This document shows positions 50,682 to 60,252 of a DNA stretch of 64,000 nt, in pieces. This DNA comes from Gemmatimonas groenlandica (GTDB lineage: Bacteria; Gemmatimonadota; Gemmatimonadetes; Gemmatimonadales; Gemmatimonadaceae). The notes under the pieces are model-generated. The model ran no database searches. It saw only the letters and a list, made by a program, of their open reading frames with translations, and was not told the DNA's origin. The stretch's first letter is position 1; each line of letters starts with the position of its first letter. The stretch spans positions 1 to 64,000 of the forward strand of contig NZ_CP053085.1 of the NCBI RefSeq assembly GCF_013004105.1. The letters are read 5' to 3'. The position numbers and the translations under genes are program-made.

Positions 50682-51809
50682 ATGCACAGCGTGGACGACA
50701 TTCAGCGTGTGACCGATCCCACCGAGACCACCAATGAGTTCAATCCGATGCAGAGCCGGCGAGACGCGCTGAAGGTCGCCGCTGCAATCACGGCACTGCC
50801 GATCGTGTCGGCAATCGTGCCCGCACAGGCGTCGGCTTCGACGCCCGTGTCACTCACCCCTCTGCCTCCCGCCCCCATGCGACTCGAACCCGTCACCCAG
50901 AAATTCATCGCCGGACTCGCCGGTGCACCATCGCTCTCGACGCTCACGCCGGAGCGCGCGCACGCCGTGCTCACCGACCTGCAGTCAAAGCCGGTGCCGC
51001 TCCGTCCCGCTGATATCGAGGACACCACGTGGCCGGTAGGCCCGACGGGGACGACGCGCATCCGGATCGTCCGTCCACGTGGCGTGAAGGACACACTGCC
51101 ACTGCTGATGTATTTCCACGGCGGTGGCTGGGTGCTGGGCGACAAGGTCACGCACGACCGGCTTGTGCGCGAACTCGCCGAGGGCGTTCGCGCCACGGTG
51201 GTATTCGTGGACTACATCAACTCGCCCGAGGCCAAGTACCCGACTCAAAACGAGCAGGCCTACGCGGCGATGCTGTACGCCGTCGAGCACGCGAAGGAGC
51301 TCAACGTGGACCCCTCTCGGCTTGCGATCGCTGGCGACAGCGTCGGTGGCAATATGTCTGCAGTCGTGACGCTGATGGCCAAGGAGCGAAGAGGGCCAAA
51401 GATCGCCTATCAAGTGCTGTTCTACCCGCTGGTCGACTACCTGGGTGCAACCGAGTCGTACAAGAAGTACGCGGATGGCCCGTGGCTCACCCGACAGACG
51501 ATGAAGTGGATGTTCGACTTACAGGGGCTCGACGGCACGGAGGATTATCATGCGTTCCCGCTACGCGCAACCGTCGAGCAGCTGAGCGGGTTGCCGGACG
51601 CACTCCTCATCACGGACGACGACATCCTGCAGGACGAGGGCGAAACGTACGCGCACAAGCTCGCACAGGGCGGGGCACGCGTCACCACCGTGCGCTACAA
51701 CGGCACGGTGCACGATTTCGCCATGCTCAACCCGCTGTCAGACACGCCGGCCGCGCGGGGCGCCATCCAGCAGGCCATCACGGCTCTCAAGACCGCACTC
51801 CGCTCTTGA
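50682..51809 (+). CDS. Exported alpha/beta hydrolase, hormone-sensitive-lipase group
   Basis: A 375-residue esterase-like protein. A Tat-type signal lies at QSRRDALKVAAAITALPIVS with cleavage near AQASA. The HSL motifs follow: oxyanion HGGGW near residue 146, nucleophile GDSVGGN near 220, Asp in LLITDDDILQDEG near 308, His in GTVHDFAML near 344. A strong GGAGGAG fixes ATG 50682. Such enzymes hydrolyse short-chain esters. It stands divergent to the DoxX-porin gene with which it may share regulation. Whether it belongs to the YcaC-amidohydrolase pathway is only suggested by proximity. Confidence 0.9.
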   Translation: MHSVDDIQRVTDPTETTNEFNPMQSRRDALKVAAAITALPIVSAIVPAQASASTPVSLTPLPPAPMRLEPVTQKFIAGLAGAPSLSTLTPERAHAVLTDLQSKPVPLRPADIEDTTWPVGPTGTTRIRIVRPRGVKDTLPLLMYFHGGGWVLGDKVTHDRLVRELAEGVRATVVFVDYINSPEAKYPTQNEQAYAAMLYAVEHAKELNVDPSRLAIAGDSVGGNMSAVVTLMAKERRGPKIAYQVLFYPLVDYLGATESYKKYADGPWLTRQTMKWMFDLQGLDGTEDYHAFPLRATVEQLSGLPDALLITDDDILQDEGETYAHKLAQGGARVTTVRYNGTVHDFAMLNPLSDTPAARGAIQQAITALKTALRS

Positions 51810-51823
51810 GTCTTGCGCCTCGT

Positions 51824-51856
51824 TGACAGCACGCCGGGGGCCGGGTGGTGCTGTCA
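51824..51856. terminator. 9-bp hairpin between convergent genes
   Basis: TGACAGCAC (51824-51832) pairs with GTGCTGTCA (51848-51856) around a 15-base G/C-rich loop, 14 bases past the hydrolase stop. No T-run follows. Confidence 0.45.
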
Positions 51857-51927
51857 TCGAGTGTCGGACAGCAGCGTCATTCATGAGACGCTGAGCGTCA
51901 GTGAGCGCACGAATCCAGCTCAGTACG

Positions 51928-53880
51928 TCAAGGCGCGGTCTGCTCCCGGCGAAGAGGCACTTCAATGCTGATCTTGGTTCCGCGTCCCGGTGCGCTCGAC
52001 GTCGAAAACGCTGCCCCGATTGTCGCGGCTCGCTCGCGCATACCGACAAGTCCGAAGTGACGTGCGCGTTCTCTCGATTCGCCAGGCACCGACAGGCCAC
52101 AGCCGTCGTCGCGAAGTGAAAGGCGTAGATGCGTTTCACCAAACGCGACGGATAGCCTGATGGTCCCCGCTCGCGCGTGCTTCACCACATTGGTCATCGC
52201 CTCCGCGACTATCGACACCGCGGCGTCTCGGACGTGCTCCGGGACGAGTCGCGGCTGCCCGGATACCCGCATATGCAGCGCGAGCTCCGCCGGTGCGGAC
52301 AAGCGCTGCGCCGCGTCGTGTACGGCCGCGACCAGATCTGCATACGCGCGATGGCTGCGCATCCCGTGTAGCGCCAAGCGCGCCTTGCGGCCGACGTGCT
52401 GCGTCATCTGCAAAAGTTCCTGAAAGCGGGCAGACAGCGTTGGCACCGCACGTGCGTGCAGAGCCAGAGCTTCGAGTTGCAGTGCAACACCGGTGAAGTC
52501 CTGAAGCAGTCCGTCGTGCAAGTCGCGCGCGATTCGGGTGCGCTCCGCGATCACTGCCTCGTAGCGAGCCTTTCTCGAGCGGCGGAGACGGCGATCGGCG
52601 ACGCGACGCTCGGTGACATCCACTACGGTCCCGACGAATTCTACGAGTCTCCCGTCTTCGTCGCGCACGGGGTGACCATAGGTCTCCACCCACTTCATCC
52701 GTTCGCCGGGAACGAGGATGCGCGTGAGCAGCCGGAGCTCTGTGCCTGCGGAGAACGCGAGAAGTAATGCCTGGTGTACGATTGAGGCGTCGTCAGGGTG
52801 CGCGCGCCCAAGTACTGCCTCGTAAGACGGCGTTCCGTCTGCCGGATCGAATCCGTAAATGCAAAACATCTCTCGCGACCAGAAGATCTCCCTTCCAGGG
52901 ATCTTCCATGCCCAGCTTCCCGTGTGGCTCAGTCGCTGCGCTTCGGCGAGGTATGCCTCGCTCCGTCGCAATTCCTCCTGAGCATGTCGTTCCGCCGTGA
53001 CGTCCATGGTCGTGCCGATGTACTCGTCCCCGCTTACCTGCCCACCCTCGCTGCGTAAGTGCTTTACGGACCCATCGCGCAGCAGGAGCCGGTATTCCAG
53101 CGACAGCGGAGTCATGTCGCGGATGGCGAGGCCGATGGCATCTTCAACGAGTGCGCGGTCCGCGGGATGTACACGATCACGGAAGATCTCTCGCACGGCG
53201 TCTGCCGACCAAGGGCGTGTGGACGCGGGCTCGACCTCGAAGATCCGGTAGTGCTCGTCGGACCAGGTCACTGCCCCCGTTAGCCGGTTTCGGCTCCAGC
53301 TGCCGGTCCGGGTGATACGCTGTCCTACAGCCAGAAATGCCTCACTGCGTCGGAATGCGTCTTCCGCCTGTCGCCGTTCGGTGACATCTCGCGTGATGCC
53401 GAGCAGAAACTGCATCGTGCCATCGCGACTCCATTCTGGCACGAAGCGTGACTCGAAATGCCTCGGCCCGGAGGGCGAGGCGAAGGTAAATTCCATAGAT
53501 CCTGCTATGCCGGTGCGGAGAACATCGGCAAGGCCCTGCTCCCACTCGCGAACGTTCTGCTCGGATAGACCAAGCTGGCCAACGCGTCGGCCCAGGAGCA
53601 TCGCTGGCGAGAGGCCAGTGTACTGCTCCACAATGCGATTCACGTAGCGGATACGCAGCTCCCGATCGAACCGGATAATGACATCGGGGGCGTTGTCCGT
53701 GAGTGCGCGGAGTTCGTGATCGTGTCGGGTGGCTTCAGCACGACGGTGCCAAGCGGCCGCCGCGACCACGCCGCCAAATCCGGCGGGCTCGCCGGTGCGG
53801 GACAGCCGAGTGCGCAACGGAGGCACGGCGATGTTCGGCACCGACATCGGCACTTTCGAGCGTGCGTAAGACTGATCCAT
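51928..53880 (-). CDS. Multi-PAS sensor histidine kinase (HisKA_3 type)
   Basis: A 650-residue, apparently cytoplasmic kinase. Three PAS domains are visible: about 55-165 (ALTDNAPDVIIRFDRELRIR), 180-295 (the HTGSW-like RTGSWSRNRLTG) and 310-425 (LSHTGSWAWKIPG, FWSREMFCIYGFDPADG). The HisKA_3 dimerisation helix has RTRIARDLHDGLLQDFTGV with the phosphoacceptor His, and the HATPase has AEAMTNVVKHA (N box), DDGCGL (G1) and HFGLVGMRERAATIG. It therefore should phosphorylate a NarL-type response regulator. The only intact one nearby is at 59462. An ATG at 53847 is an alternative start. The signal is unknown. Confidence 0.93.
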   Translation of the reverse strand: MDQSYARSKVPMSVPNIAVPPLRTRLSRTGEPAGFGGVVAAAAWHRRAEATRHDHELRALTDNAPDVIIRFDRELRIRYVNRIVEQYTGLSPAMLLGRRVGQLGLSEQNVREWEQGLADVLRTGIAGSMEFTFASPSGPRHFESRFVPEWSRDGTMQFLLGITRDVTERRQAEDAFRRSEAFLAVGQRITRTGSWSRNRLTGAVTWSDEHYRIFEVEPASTRPWSADAVREIFRDRVHPADRALVEDAIGLAIRDMTPLSLEYRLLLRDGSVKHLRSEGGQVSGDEYIGTTMDVTAERHAQEELRRSEAYLAEAQRLSHTGSWAWKIPGREIFWSREMFCIYGFDPADGTPSYEAVLGRAHPDDASIVHQALLLAFSAGTELRLLTRILVPGERMKWVETYGHPVRDEDGRLVEFVGTVVDVTERRVADRRLRRSRKARYEAVIAERTRIARDLHDGLLQDFTGVALQLEALALHARAVPTLSARFQELLQMTQHVGRKARLALHGMRSHRAYADLVAAVHDAAQRLSAPAELALHMRVSGQPRLVPEHVRDAAVSIVAEAMTNVVKHARAGTIRLSVAFGETHLRLSLRDDGCGLSVPGESRERARHFGLVGMRERAATIGAAFSTSSAPGRGTKISIEVPLRREQTAP

Positions 53881-54854
53881 CGGTGGCTAAGTCCGCGTTG
53901 AGTTCTGGAGACCTCGGCAGCAAGTGAGGGGTCGCTAAAACTGTGCAAAGCGCGGTTTCGTGATGGTGAGTCGAATCCGGGCTGGTCCGATTCAATCCGA
54001 AATCCGGCTTTTTATATGATTCATCGTCACGGCTTGCGCGTCAAATCCTTTGTGTCGGAGCGCCAGCGTGCTAAGCGAGGACATCCGTATGCGGTATGTC
54101 CCGCGCAGTTGCGCCACCGCTTCCGTAGACCGGCGGGCTGCGCCGTTCTGTCTGATGACGTTTCGCGCGTCAGCTACCGCCGCCGCAGGCGCCCACGCTC
54201 GGCACGAGTACCGGCATCGGCAATACGCGCGACGTACAACATCACCGATTGAGGCGCGGTAAACGCTGGGAGCATGAATACTCAGACGTCTGGTGCAATG
54301 GGTCGAACTGCTCTCGCACATTCGTCCCTCAACAGATCGCCCACATTCCGCTGTGATGCGGCGAGCGCCGTCCGATGAGGCGCAGAAGATGTGCGCGTGC
54401 GATGAGCGCGTGCCGTAACCACTCGTTTTGATTCCCGACGTAGCACCTCCCCGCTTGATCGTCGACGCGCCGATCGCAGAACCCTCATGTCGAGGGCCGT
54501 TCTCACTCAAAACCGCAAAGAGCACCTGCAAGTTGTGCTGGCTTTCGGTGTCGGTGCGTTAAGCGTCTCGCCCCGAATCGGGCAGGTGCATATCACCGTC
54601 GACGACTTGCCGTGCAGTTTGTCGGCGCGAGCGGCGAGGCCGCTTCTCTGGTCGGCCGGCCGCGAGGTCCGTACAAGGTGCTCTTCGCACGCGCGGACGC
54701 TATCCACCACGTTATCATCACGCAAACGGTTCACTTCGTAGTTGCAGTGTCTGCGCCGCCGACCAGTTTCCGGCCGGGTGTCAAGTCTTGTTCGTCGCAG
54801 TGATCGCAGCGTGGGTCCTCACTGGCGCTCGGCCTTGCTGTAGAATCGTCGTCG
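53881..54854. other. Gene-poor stretch with probable decayed coding DNA
   Basis: No intact gene is supported in these 974 bases. On the plus strand around 54090-54250 shifted frames read QLRHRFRR, then APFCLMTF, then ATYNITD, a series reminiscent of the N-terminus of MacB/ADOP-type ABC permeases (QLRHAxRRL, LALGIGANTAxxNxxD). This is a weak match. The rest (54260-54850) has short frames without good starts on either strand. The stretch adjoins the decayed response regulator, so it may be a graveyard of lost genes. Confidence 0.35.
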
Positions 54855-55468
54855 AAATGCTTATCGTGACGGAGATAGCCCAGCGGGAGAGCCAAGGTGA
54901 CGGCTTCGGTCTAGTCTTCTACTCCAATCGTTTTGCGGTGGACCTTCACCGTCCTGGTGGTTCGCGCGCTGAGCCGCGCCACCTGTACGTTCAAAAGGCC
55001 TTTCGCGACGAGCCGGCGCATCCTTCACATCGCGTGTGGTCAGCCAAGCGCGCAGCGTGAACTCGCGGAGCGCGCGCGACGGCAGTGAGTCGAGCGCGTC
55101 GATCCGCGGCGGGGTTTCGGCTCGCCTGAAGCACTTCCGGCGTGGGCACCCTCCCGAGGGCGCGTCCAATGGAGCCGGCGACCACTGCGCGATCGATATC
55201 GACATCTCCGACGTAAATCAGGAGAACGACGATCTTGCCATGTTCGCTCGCGCGCCGTGACGCCGCACGTTGCGGCCATGACATCTAAACCGAGAATGCG
55301 AAGATCCATCTACATGGCGTCGGGAGTGAGGGCGGCGAACTTCTCGACGGCCTCGCAACGGTCGCGCGCTTCGCAGACAACTCCAATGCTCGGCTCAGCC
55401 CCGACGCGTGAAGCGAGCCCCTCCCGCACCAGCAAGTGGTCGTCCGCAGTCAGGATGCGAGTTGCCAT
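54855..55468 (-). pseudogene. Decayed NarL/LuxR-type response regulator
   Basis: Reading minus from ATG 55468: MATRILTADDHLLVREGLAS is a receiver N-terminus with the acidic pair, followed by RDRCEAVEKFAALTPDA, then a stop codon exactly before MDLRILGLDVMAA, the phosphoacceptor Asp region. After a frame shift, KIVVLLIYVGDVDIDRAVVA continues the receiver; further shifts give RALREFTLRAWLTTRDVK and RRLVAKGLLNVQVARL, then RTTRTVKVHRKTIG and TEAVTLALPLGYLRHDK, the whole LuxR-type HTH. One stop in the receiver, a second within the HTH end and at least three frame shifts make it non-functional. It lies 51 bases after the Reg_prop kinase stop, so it was once that kinase's partner. Confidence 0.8.
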
Positions 55469-55519
55469 GTGGGCGAAAGCGCGACCAGGAGGCGTGTCGG
55501 CAATTTGCCATTGGGCATT

Positions 55520-58500
55520 TTACCCAGGGGGCGCAGTGGGGATAGCCAGCTGGACCCGTACGCCCCGCCCAGGCGCGCTCTCGATGGTAAGCCGTGCGCC
55601 GATTGCGCCCGCGCGCTCGCGCATGCCGACAAGCCCGAAGTGGCCGTTTGCCGCCGCCTGTTTCACGTCGAACCCCTGCCCGTCGTCACTCACCTCCAGA
55701 AGCAGCGCGCGCCTGCTATACGCGCACTTCACCTCCACGCAACCACACGCCGCGTGGTTGCGCGCATTGGTCAGTGCCTCGAGGCCAATCTGCAGCGCCT
55801 CAACCTCGAGGCTCACTGGGTATCGGCGTCGCGCGCCCGTCCAGCTCACGCGCACGTCCACTTCCGAAGCCGCAAAGACCCGACGAGCAGCCTTGGCCAG
55901 CTGCTCGTCGATCGGCTGCGCCTCTTCCACTGACGTTCGCATCTCTACCACCGCTTGCCGCGCGTTCACCAGCACGTGACTCGTCTGATCGCGGATCGCT
56001 GCGAGGGTAGGGCCTATCCCCGTCGACCCGGCGGTCCTCACGACCGCGTCCAGCTGCATCCGGACACCGGCGACTTCGGAGAGCAAGGTGTCGTGCAACT
56101 CGCGGGCGACGCGCGTGCGTTCGGCGAGCGTAGCGTCAAATCGCGCACGCATTCCGGCTGCTAGTCGCCGCTGGCGCCACAGAATCAGGAGCCAGACCGC
56201 GCCGACAGTCGCCACGGCGCAGAGCCCCTTGAACGCAGTGGTCTCTGCGAACGCCGGCGGGATCAGAACGTCCATGGCTGCGGGCGTCACGCTCCACAGA
56301 CCGTCGTCGTTCGCCGCGGTCACCTCGAAACGGTACGCGCCTGGCCTCAGGTTCGTGTAAAACGCTTCGCGCCGCGGCCCGGCGTCCTGCCACATCGTGT
56401 CGAGACCAACGAGCCGATAACGGAACTGCACGCGCTCCGGCACTGCCATCGACAGCGCGGTGTAGGAGATGCTGAGCGCGCTCGTGCGCTCGGGGAGTTT
56501 CACGCGGCTCGAATTAGTGTACGTCCGTCCACCGGCCGCTAGCGCGCGCACCATGACGGGCGGGGGCACGACATTGCGACGGATATTCGCCGGATCAATG
56601 AAGCCGAAGCCGCCCATCCACGAGAACCAGATTCGCCCATCCGTCCCGAGGATCGCTGTCGGCGCGACGCCGAAAAAAGATCCGCGATCGACTCCGTCCC
56701 GCGCGTCGAAATGCTCGGCGCGCATTGCGTAACCGGGCTCTCGTAGCACGCGGCGCACCTCGTCCGGGCTCAGCCGAACAACACCATCGGCTCCGCTCAG
56801 CCAGACTGCAGTAGCAGTCGGTACGATGCCACTGACGCCACGAAAGGCTCCCTCGCGTGTCACGATCGGTGAGAACCGGGCGCGTACGTTGGCGAAATCA
56901 TCCAGCAGGGCAGCGCCGAGCTCGCCGCCGGCCCAGACGCGCCGGCCCTGAACGACAAGTGTGCGTACGCCGCCGACGCCCACGTCAGCGGGGCCATACT
57001 CCCTCTCGCCGCCCTCTCCGACGCGCACGACGCGACCATCGGCACATCCGAGCCAGACCTGGCCGGAGCTATCGGCCTGGATGGTGGCGACGATCCGCTC
57101 CGACGGACCATAGCGCTCCCAACCTGTTACGGTCGTCCTGAAAAGACCACGGCGCTCAGCCAACGCCCAGATCGTCCCGCTCGTGTCGCGGACCACGTCG
57201 AGGATCGTGGCGCCCTTGAGTCCGTCGGCCAACATGAGCGGGGCCAGCGATCCATCGCCCCCGTGCCACAATCGCGAGAAGCCAGCGACCCAGAGACTGC
57301 CTCTGAGGTCACGACGCAGCCTCATGATTCCGCGCGGGGCCACCTCTGTCGCTCCACCGGAACCATCGACTCGCGTGAGCAAACTGGACCGACTGCCCAC
57401 CCAGAGTGCGCCGGAGTCTGCAGCGGCGATCGTCGGTATCTCTGATGACGAAGGCCATGACGTGGGTGTCACTTTAGGAACGCGAAACTGGTCCAGTCCT
57501 CCTTCTGTCGCGACCCAGATGGTTCCCTCCCGGTCTTCCAGCACCGAGAACACGTAACTCCCGCTGGTTCCGCTCAGCGGTGAAAACGCGAGGGTATCCG
57601 ATACCGCAGCGACACTCGGCGCGCGGTCGACATCGGCAAGCGACACGCGAACGAGGCGACCCGTTGTGAAGAACCCCCACGCACGCGCCTGCCTGTCGAT
57701 GAGCATTGAAGACCAACCGCGCGCGGCTCCGCGGTCGCGAGAAAAGTACGGCGCGTCATTCACCGCCCTCCCGGCTGTGTCGGCTATCCGCGAGATGCCC
57801 CGCATTTGCGACACCACCCATACTTCGCCGTTCGGCGCAGCGCGCACTCCACCAGTCCCGACTTCGCTCTCGCTTGCGGCGAGTGGTGGCGCGCGCCACG
57901 CGAACCGCGTCGTTCCACGCGGAAGCACAAAAACGCCCGCCGACCCGTCTACCCACAAATCACCACGACGATCGACAGTCAGGTCATTGGTGAAGCCACC
58001 CGCGTAGCCAATTTGTTCACCAGCAACTTGCCACGTTGCACCAATGAGTCGCGCAAGCCCCCGACTTGTCGACGCCCACATTGTGCGTGTCGAATCGTAT
58101 GCGAAGGCGGTGACTGTGCCTCCGGGAAGTCCGTCGCGAATGCTGTACGACGCGATGCGCCCGTCTCGGATGACGCTGATACCACCGTAGGTATATCCAA
58201 TCCAGAGCGCGCCGTCGGGCGAAGCGTATAGTATGTTCACCGCATTAGACGGCATCGTCTGACCGGTCGGCGGCGCATACCTTTCGAAGCGGATGCCATC
58301 GAAGCGAAAGAGCCCGCCCCCACCTCCGAGCCAGAGAAATCCATCGCGCGTCTGCACAAGTGCGGTTGTGCCCGTCGGCGCACCGTCTCGCGCGGTCCAC
58401 GTGCGGTGAGAGAGCTGCGAAAGATTGGGTTGAAGTGCCTGTGCGTGCGTCGCGATGCCTGGGAGCGCGCTGCTGGTACCGAGCAGCAAAAGCGCCACGC

Positions 58501-58528
58501 GCCAACGTATCTTGAACGGACAGTGCAT
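55520..58528 (-). CDS. Reg_prop two-component sensor histidine kinase
   Basis: A 1002-residue membrane sensor. The ATG at 58528 opens a signal peptide (cleavage near THAQA). Two beta-propellers of Reg_prop repeats fill residues about 40-640 (TRDGFLWLGGGGGLFRFDG, DGALWIGYTYGG, DREGTIWVATEGGLDQF), then a Y_Y_Y domain (about 665-745; LSISYTALSMAVPERVQFRY, NLRPGAYRFEVTAANDDG). One transmembrane segment follows (TTAFKGLCAVATVGAVWLLI), then HisKA_3 (RTRVARELHDTLLSEVAGV, His phosphoacceptor) and HATPase (ALTNARNHA, DDGQGFD, HFGLVGMRERAGAIG). It senses a periplasmic signal, probably a glycan or oligosaccharide by family analogy. Its partner regulator is either the divergent gene at 59462 or, before decay, the one at 55468. 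Confidence 0.95.
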   Translation of the reverse strand: MHCPFKIRWRVALLLLGTSSALPGIATHAQALQPNLSQLSHRTWTARDGAPTGTTALVQTRDGFLWLGGGGGLFRFDGIRFERYAPPTGQTMPSNAVNILYASPDGALWIGYTYGGISVIRDGRIASYSIRDGLPGGTVTAFAYDSTRTMWASTSRGLARLIGATWQVAGEQIGYAGGFTNDLTVDRRGDLWVDGSAGVFVLPRGTTRFAWRAPPLAASESEVGTGGVRAAPNGEVWVVSQMRGISRIADTAGRAVNDAPYFSRDRGAARGWSSMLIDRQARAWGFFTTGRLVRVSLADVDRAPSVAAVSDTLAFSPLSGTSGSYVFSVLEDREGTIWVATEGGLDQFRVPKVTPTSWPSSSEIPTIAAADSGALWVGSRSSLLTRVDGSGGATEVAPRGIMRLRRDLRGSLWVAGFSRLWHGGDGSLAPLMLADGLKGATILDVVRDTSGTIWALAERRGLFRTTVTGWERYGPSERIVATIQADSSGQVWLGCADGRVVRVGEGGEREYGPADVGVGGVRTLVVQGRRVWAGGELGAALLDDFANVRARFSPIVTREGAFRGVSGIVPTATAVWLSGADGVVRLSPDEVRRVLREPGYAMRAEHFDARDGVDRGSFFGVAPTAILGTDGRIWFSWMGGFGFIDPANIRRNVVPPPVMVRALAAGGRTYTNSSRVKLPERTSALSISYTALSMAVPERVQFRYRLVGLDTMWQDAGPRREAFYTNLRPGAYRFEVTAANDDGLWSVTPAAMDVLIPPAFAETTAFKGLCAVATVGAVWLLILWRQRRLAAGMRARFDATLAERTRVARELHDTLLSEVAGVRMQLDAVVRTAGSTGIGPTLAAIRDQTSHVLVNARQAVVEMRTSVEEAQPIDEQLAKAARRVFAASEVDVRVSWTGARRRYPVSLEVEALQIGLEALTNARNHAACGCVEVKCAYSRRALLLEVSDDGQGFDVKQAAANGHFGLVGMRERAGAIGARLTIESAPGRGVRVQLAIPTAPPG

Positions 58529-59461
58529 AAAGAATTCCAAGCCGCTCTGAGCGCGGATCATTGGCATGGTCGCATCGGGAGATGATCTCGCGATAATCGA
58601 TCGCTGCGCGCGAAGTATGCAGACGGCTTTTGCGGACTATCCAGATCGAGCTCGCACGTGCCAGAGGCAATATTGCGAAGATCGAGCAATTCCGGTTCCA
58701 GGTCAAGCGACGCCTCACCCATGAGAACCTCTTGGCGGGCGCAACAAGAATTCAGTGACGCCGAAGCGCTTATTGGACGCCTCGCATCATTGGGACGCGC
58801 CGGATGCATATTCGGTTAGGCCGAGAATGCACTGCACGATTGCATATGTCCGACCAGGCGACGAAACGCACGCAATCACACGACTTCGCAGACGAAGCCC
58901 AATACAACCGCGGCGTTCCGTACGAATCCGCGTGCCGTTGTCCGACCATCCAACACGGCTTGCGCACCCAGCGACTGGCTTCGGTTTGGAAAGTGGAATC
59001 CGTGCCAAGCGGTCTTTCCTTGGCGCCCCGCACGGCTGAAGCCATGCTTCGAAACGGCCACTATTCGTTCGAGTCCACCCGCGCTCGGTCGACTTCATCA
59101 CTTCGATATCGCGCTACGGAACGGAGAAGGAAGTACACGTCACGCTGAAACCCCTACCGCCCCCGCACGCCGCACGGTGTGCGAGCTCCTCGATGCCCGA
59201 GAGGCACACCCATTGGTCCGGCCATGAAGGCAAAGTCGTCGCATTGGACGGCACGCGGGTCTGCCTTCAGCGAGTGGTATGAGTTGTTGGTTCCCGTGTT
59301 GGACTCGGTCTGAGCGAATGTCGACGTGCTGGCCGAACGCGTCGTGCAGCCGCACGTCGCGCACAGCGCCGAAGCTGGCAACCGTGGTCACGGCGAACTC
59401 AGCCGACGAGTACGCCAAAGGAGGTATTGCCGCCGATCCTTGGGTGATACCTCTTTGTAGC
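58529..59461. other. Divergent stretch between kinase and response regulator, possibly with gene remains
   Basis: 933 bases without a supported gene. On the minus strand, frames around 59160-59420 contain coding-like pieces that change frame: AEFAVTTVASFGAVRDVRLH, then DAFGQHVDIRSD in the same frame, then NTGTNNSYHSLKADPRAVQ and CDDFAFMAGPMGVPLGHRGA in the next. I do not recognise a family. It might be a decayed gene. The promoters of the two divergent two-component genes must also lie here, but I cannot point to them. Confidence 0.35.
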
Positions 59462-60085
59462 ATGACGATTCGAGTGTTGACCGTGGACGACCACGCCGTG
59501 GTGAGAGCCGGCGTCGATGCCATACTCGCGACCGAAGCCGATCTCGAGGTCGTGGGTGGTGCCCGCGACGGAAATGAAGCACTCGCTCGCTACCTCGAGC
59601 TCCGGCCCGACGTAGTCCTCATGGATCTCCGCATGCCGAACCTGGACGGTGTTGCGGCGATCCGCGCCATTCGTTCCGAGGACCCGACGGCGCGGATCAT
59701 TGCGCTGACGATGTACGAGGGTGACATGGACATCCATCGGGCGCTCAGCGCAGGAGCGTGTGGCTATCTGCTGAAGGGCGCTCCCGCCACCGAATTGGTC
59801 GGAGCAATTCGAACCGCCGCTGCCGGCCGACGCGTGCTCTCGGGTGACGTCGCTCGCGCGCTCGCTGAATTCACGCCGCGCAGGGACCTGAGTGCGCGTG
59901 AGGTGGAGGTACTTCGACTCGTCGCCAAGGGCCTTCGCAACGACGACATTGCCCGCGTTATCGGGCGGACCACTGGCACAGTGAAGGTCCACGTCAAGAA
60001 CATCTTCGCGAAACTAACGGTCGACGACCGCACGGAAGCCGTGACGCTCGCGCTGCAGCGCGGCATCATCCATCTCGACGACTGA
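59462..60085 (+). CDS. NarL/LuxR-type response regulator
   Basis: A 207-residue transcription regulator. The receiver (1-120) has Asp9/Asp10 in VLTVDDHAVV, phosphoacceptor Asp55 in VVLMDLRMPN, the Thr switch region in IIALTMYEGDMDI, and Lys in YLLKGAP. The HTH (about 142-207) is LSAREVEVLRLVAKGLRNDD then IARVIGRTTGTVKVHVKNIF. It starts at ATG 59462. The HisKA_3 kinases at 51928 and 55520 are of the class that partners with it. The pseudogene at 54855-55468 is a paralogue with the same motif order. Confidence 0.95.
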   Translation: MTIRVLTVDDHAVVRAGVDAILATEADLEVVGGARDGNEALARYLELRPDVVLMDLRMPNLDGVAAIRAIRSEDPTARIIALTMYEGDMDIHRALSAGACGYLLKGAPATELVGAIRTAAAGRRVLSGDVARALAEFTPRRDLSAREVEVLRLVAKGLRNDDIARVIGRTTGTVKVHVKNIFAKLTVDDRTEAVTLALQRGIIHLDD

Positions 60086-60252
60086 CAATGTGAGGCTGTT
60101 CGTTCCACTTCGCTCCTGTGCGACCGGCGCGTGGTGCGAGGAAATCGTCCAATGGAGGTACGCGGAGTTCATCCATCTTGGGGAGGCGCGCGGTGGCATG
60201 CGAGGCGTACGATGCAGTACACCTCTACCACTCATGCCTGGAGTTCGCAGCG

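Noticed and set aside
53992-54531. Minus-strand frame of 179 codons in the gene-poor stretch
   Set aside because: Composition is Arg/Ser/Cys-rich, with no motif or ribosome binding site; other frames there look more like decayed coding DNA.
58787-59148. Open frames of about 100 codons on both strands between the divergent two-component genes
   Set aside because: They overlap on both strands, lack ribosome binding sites and have no recognisable pattern.
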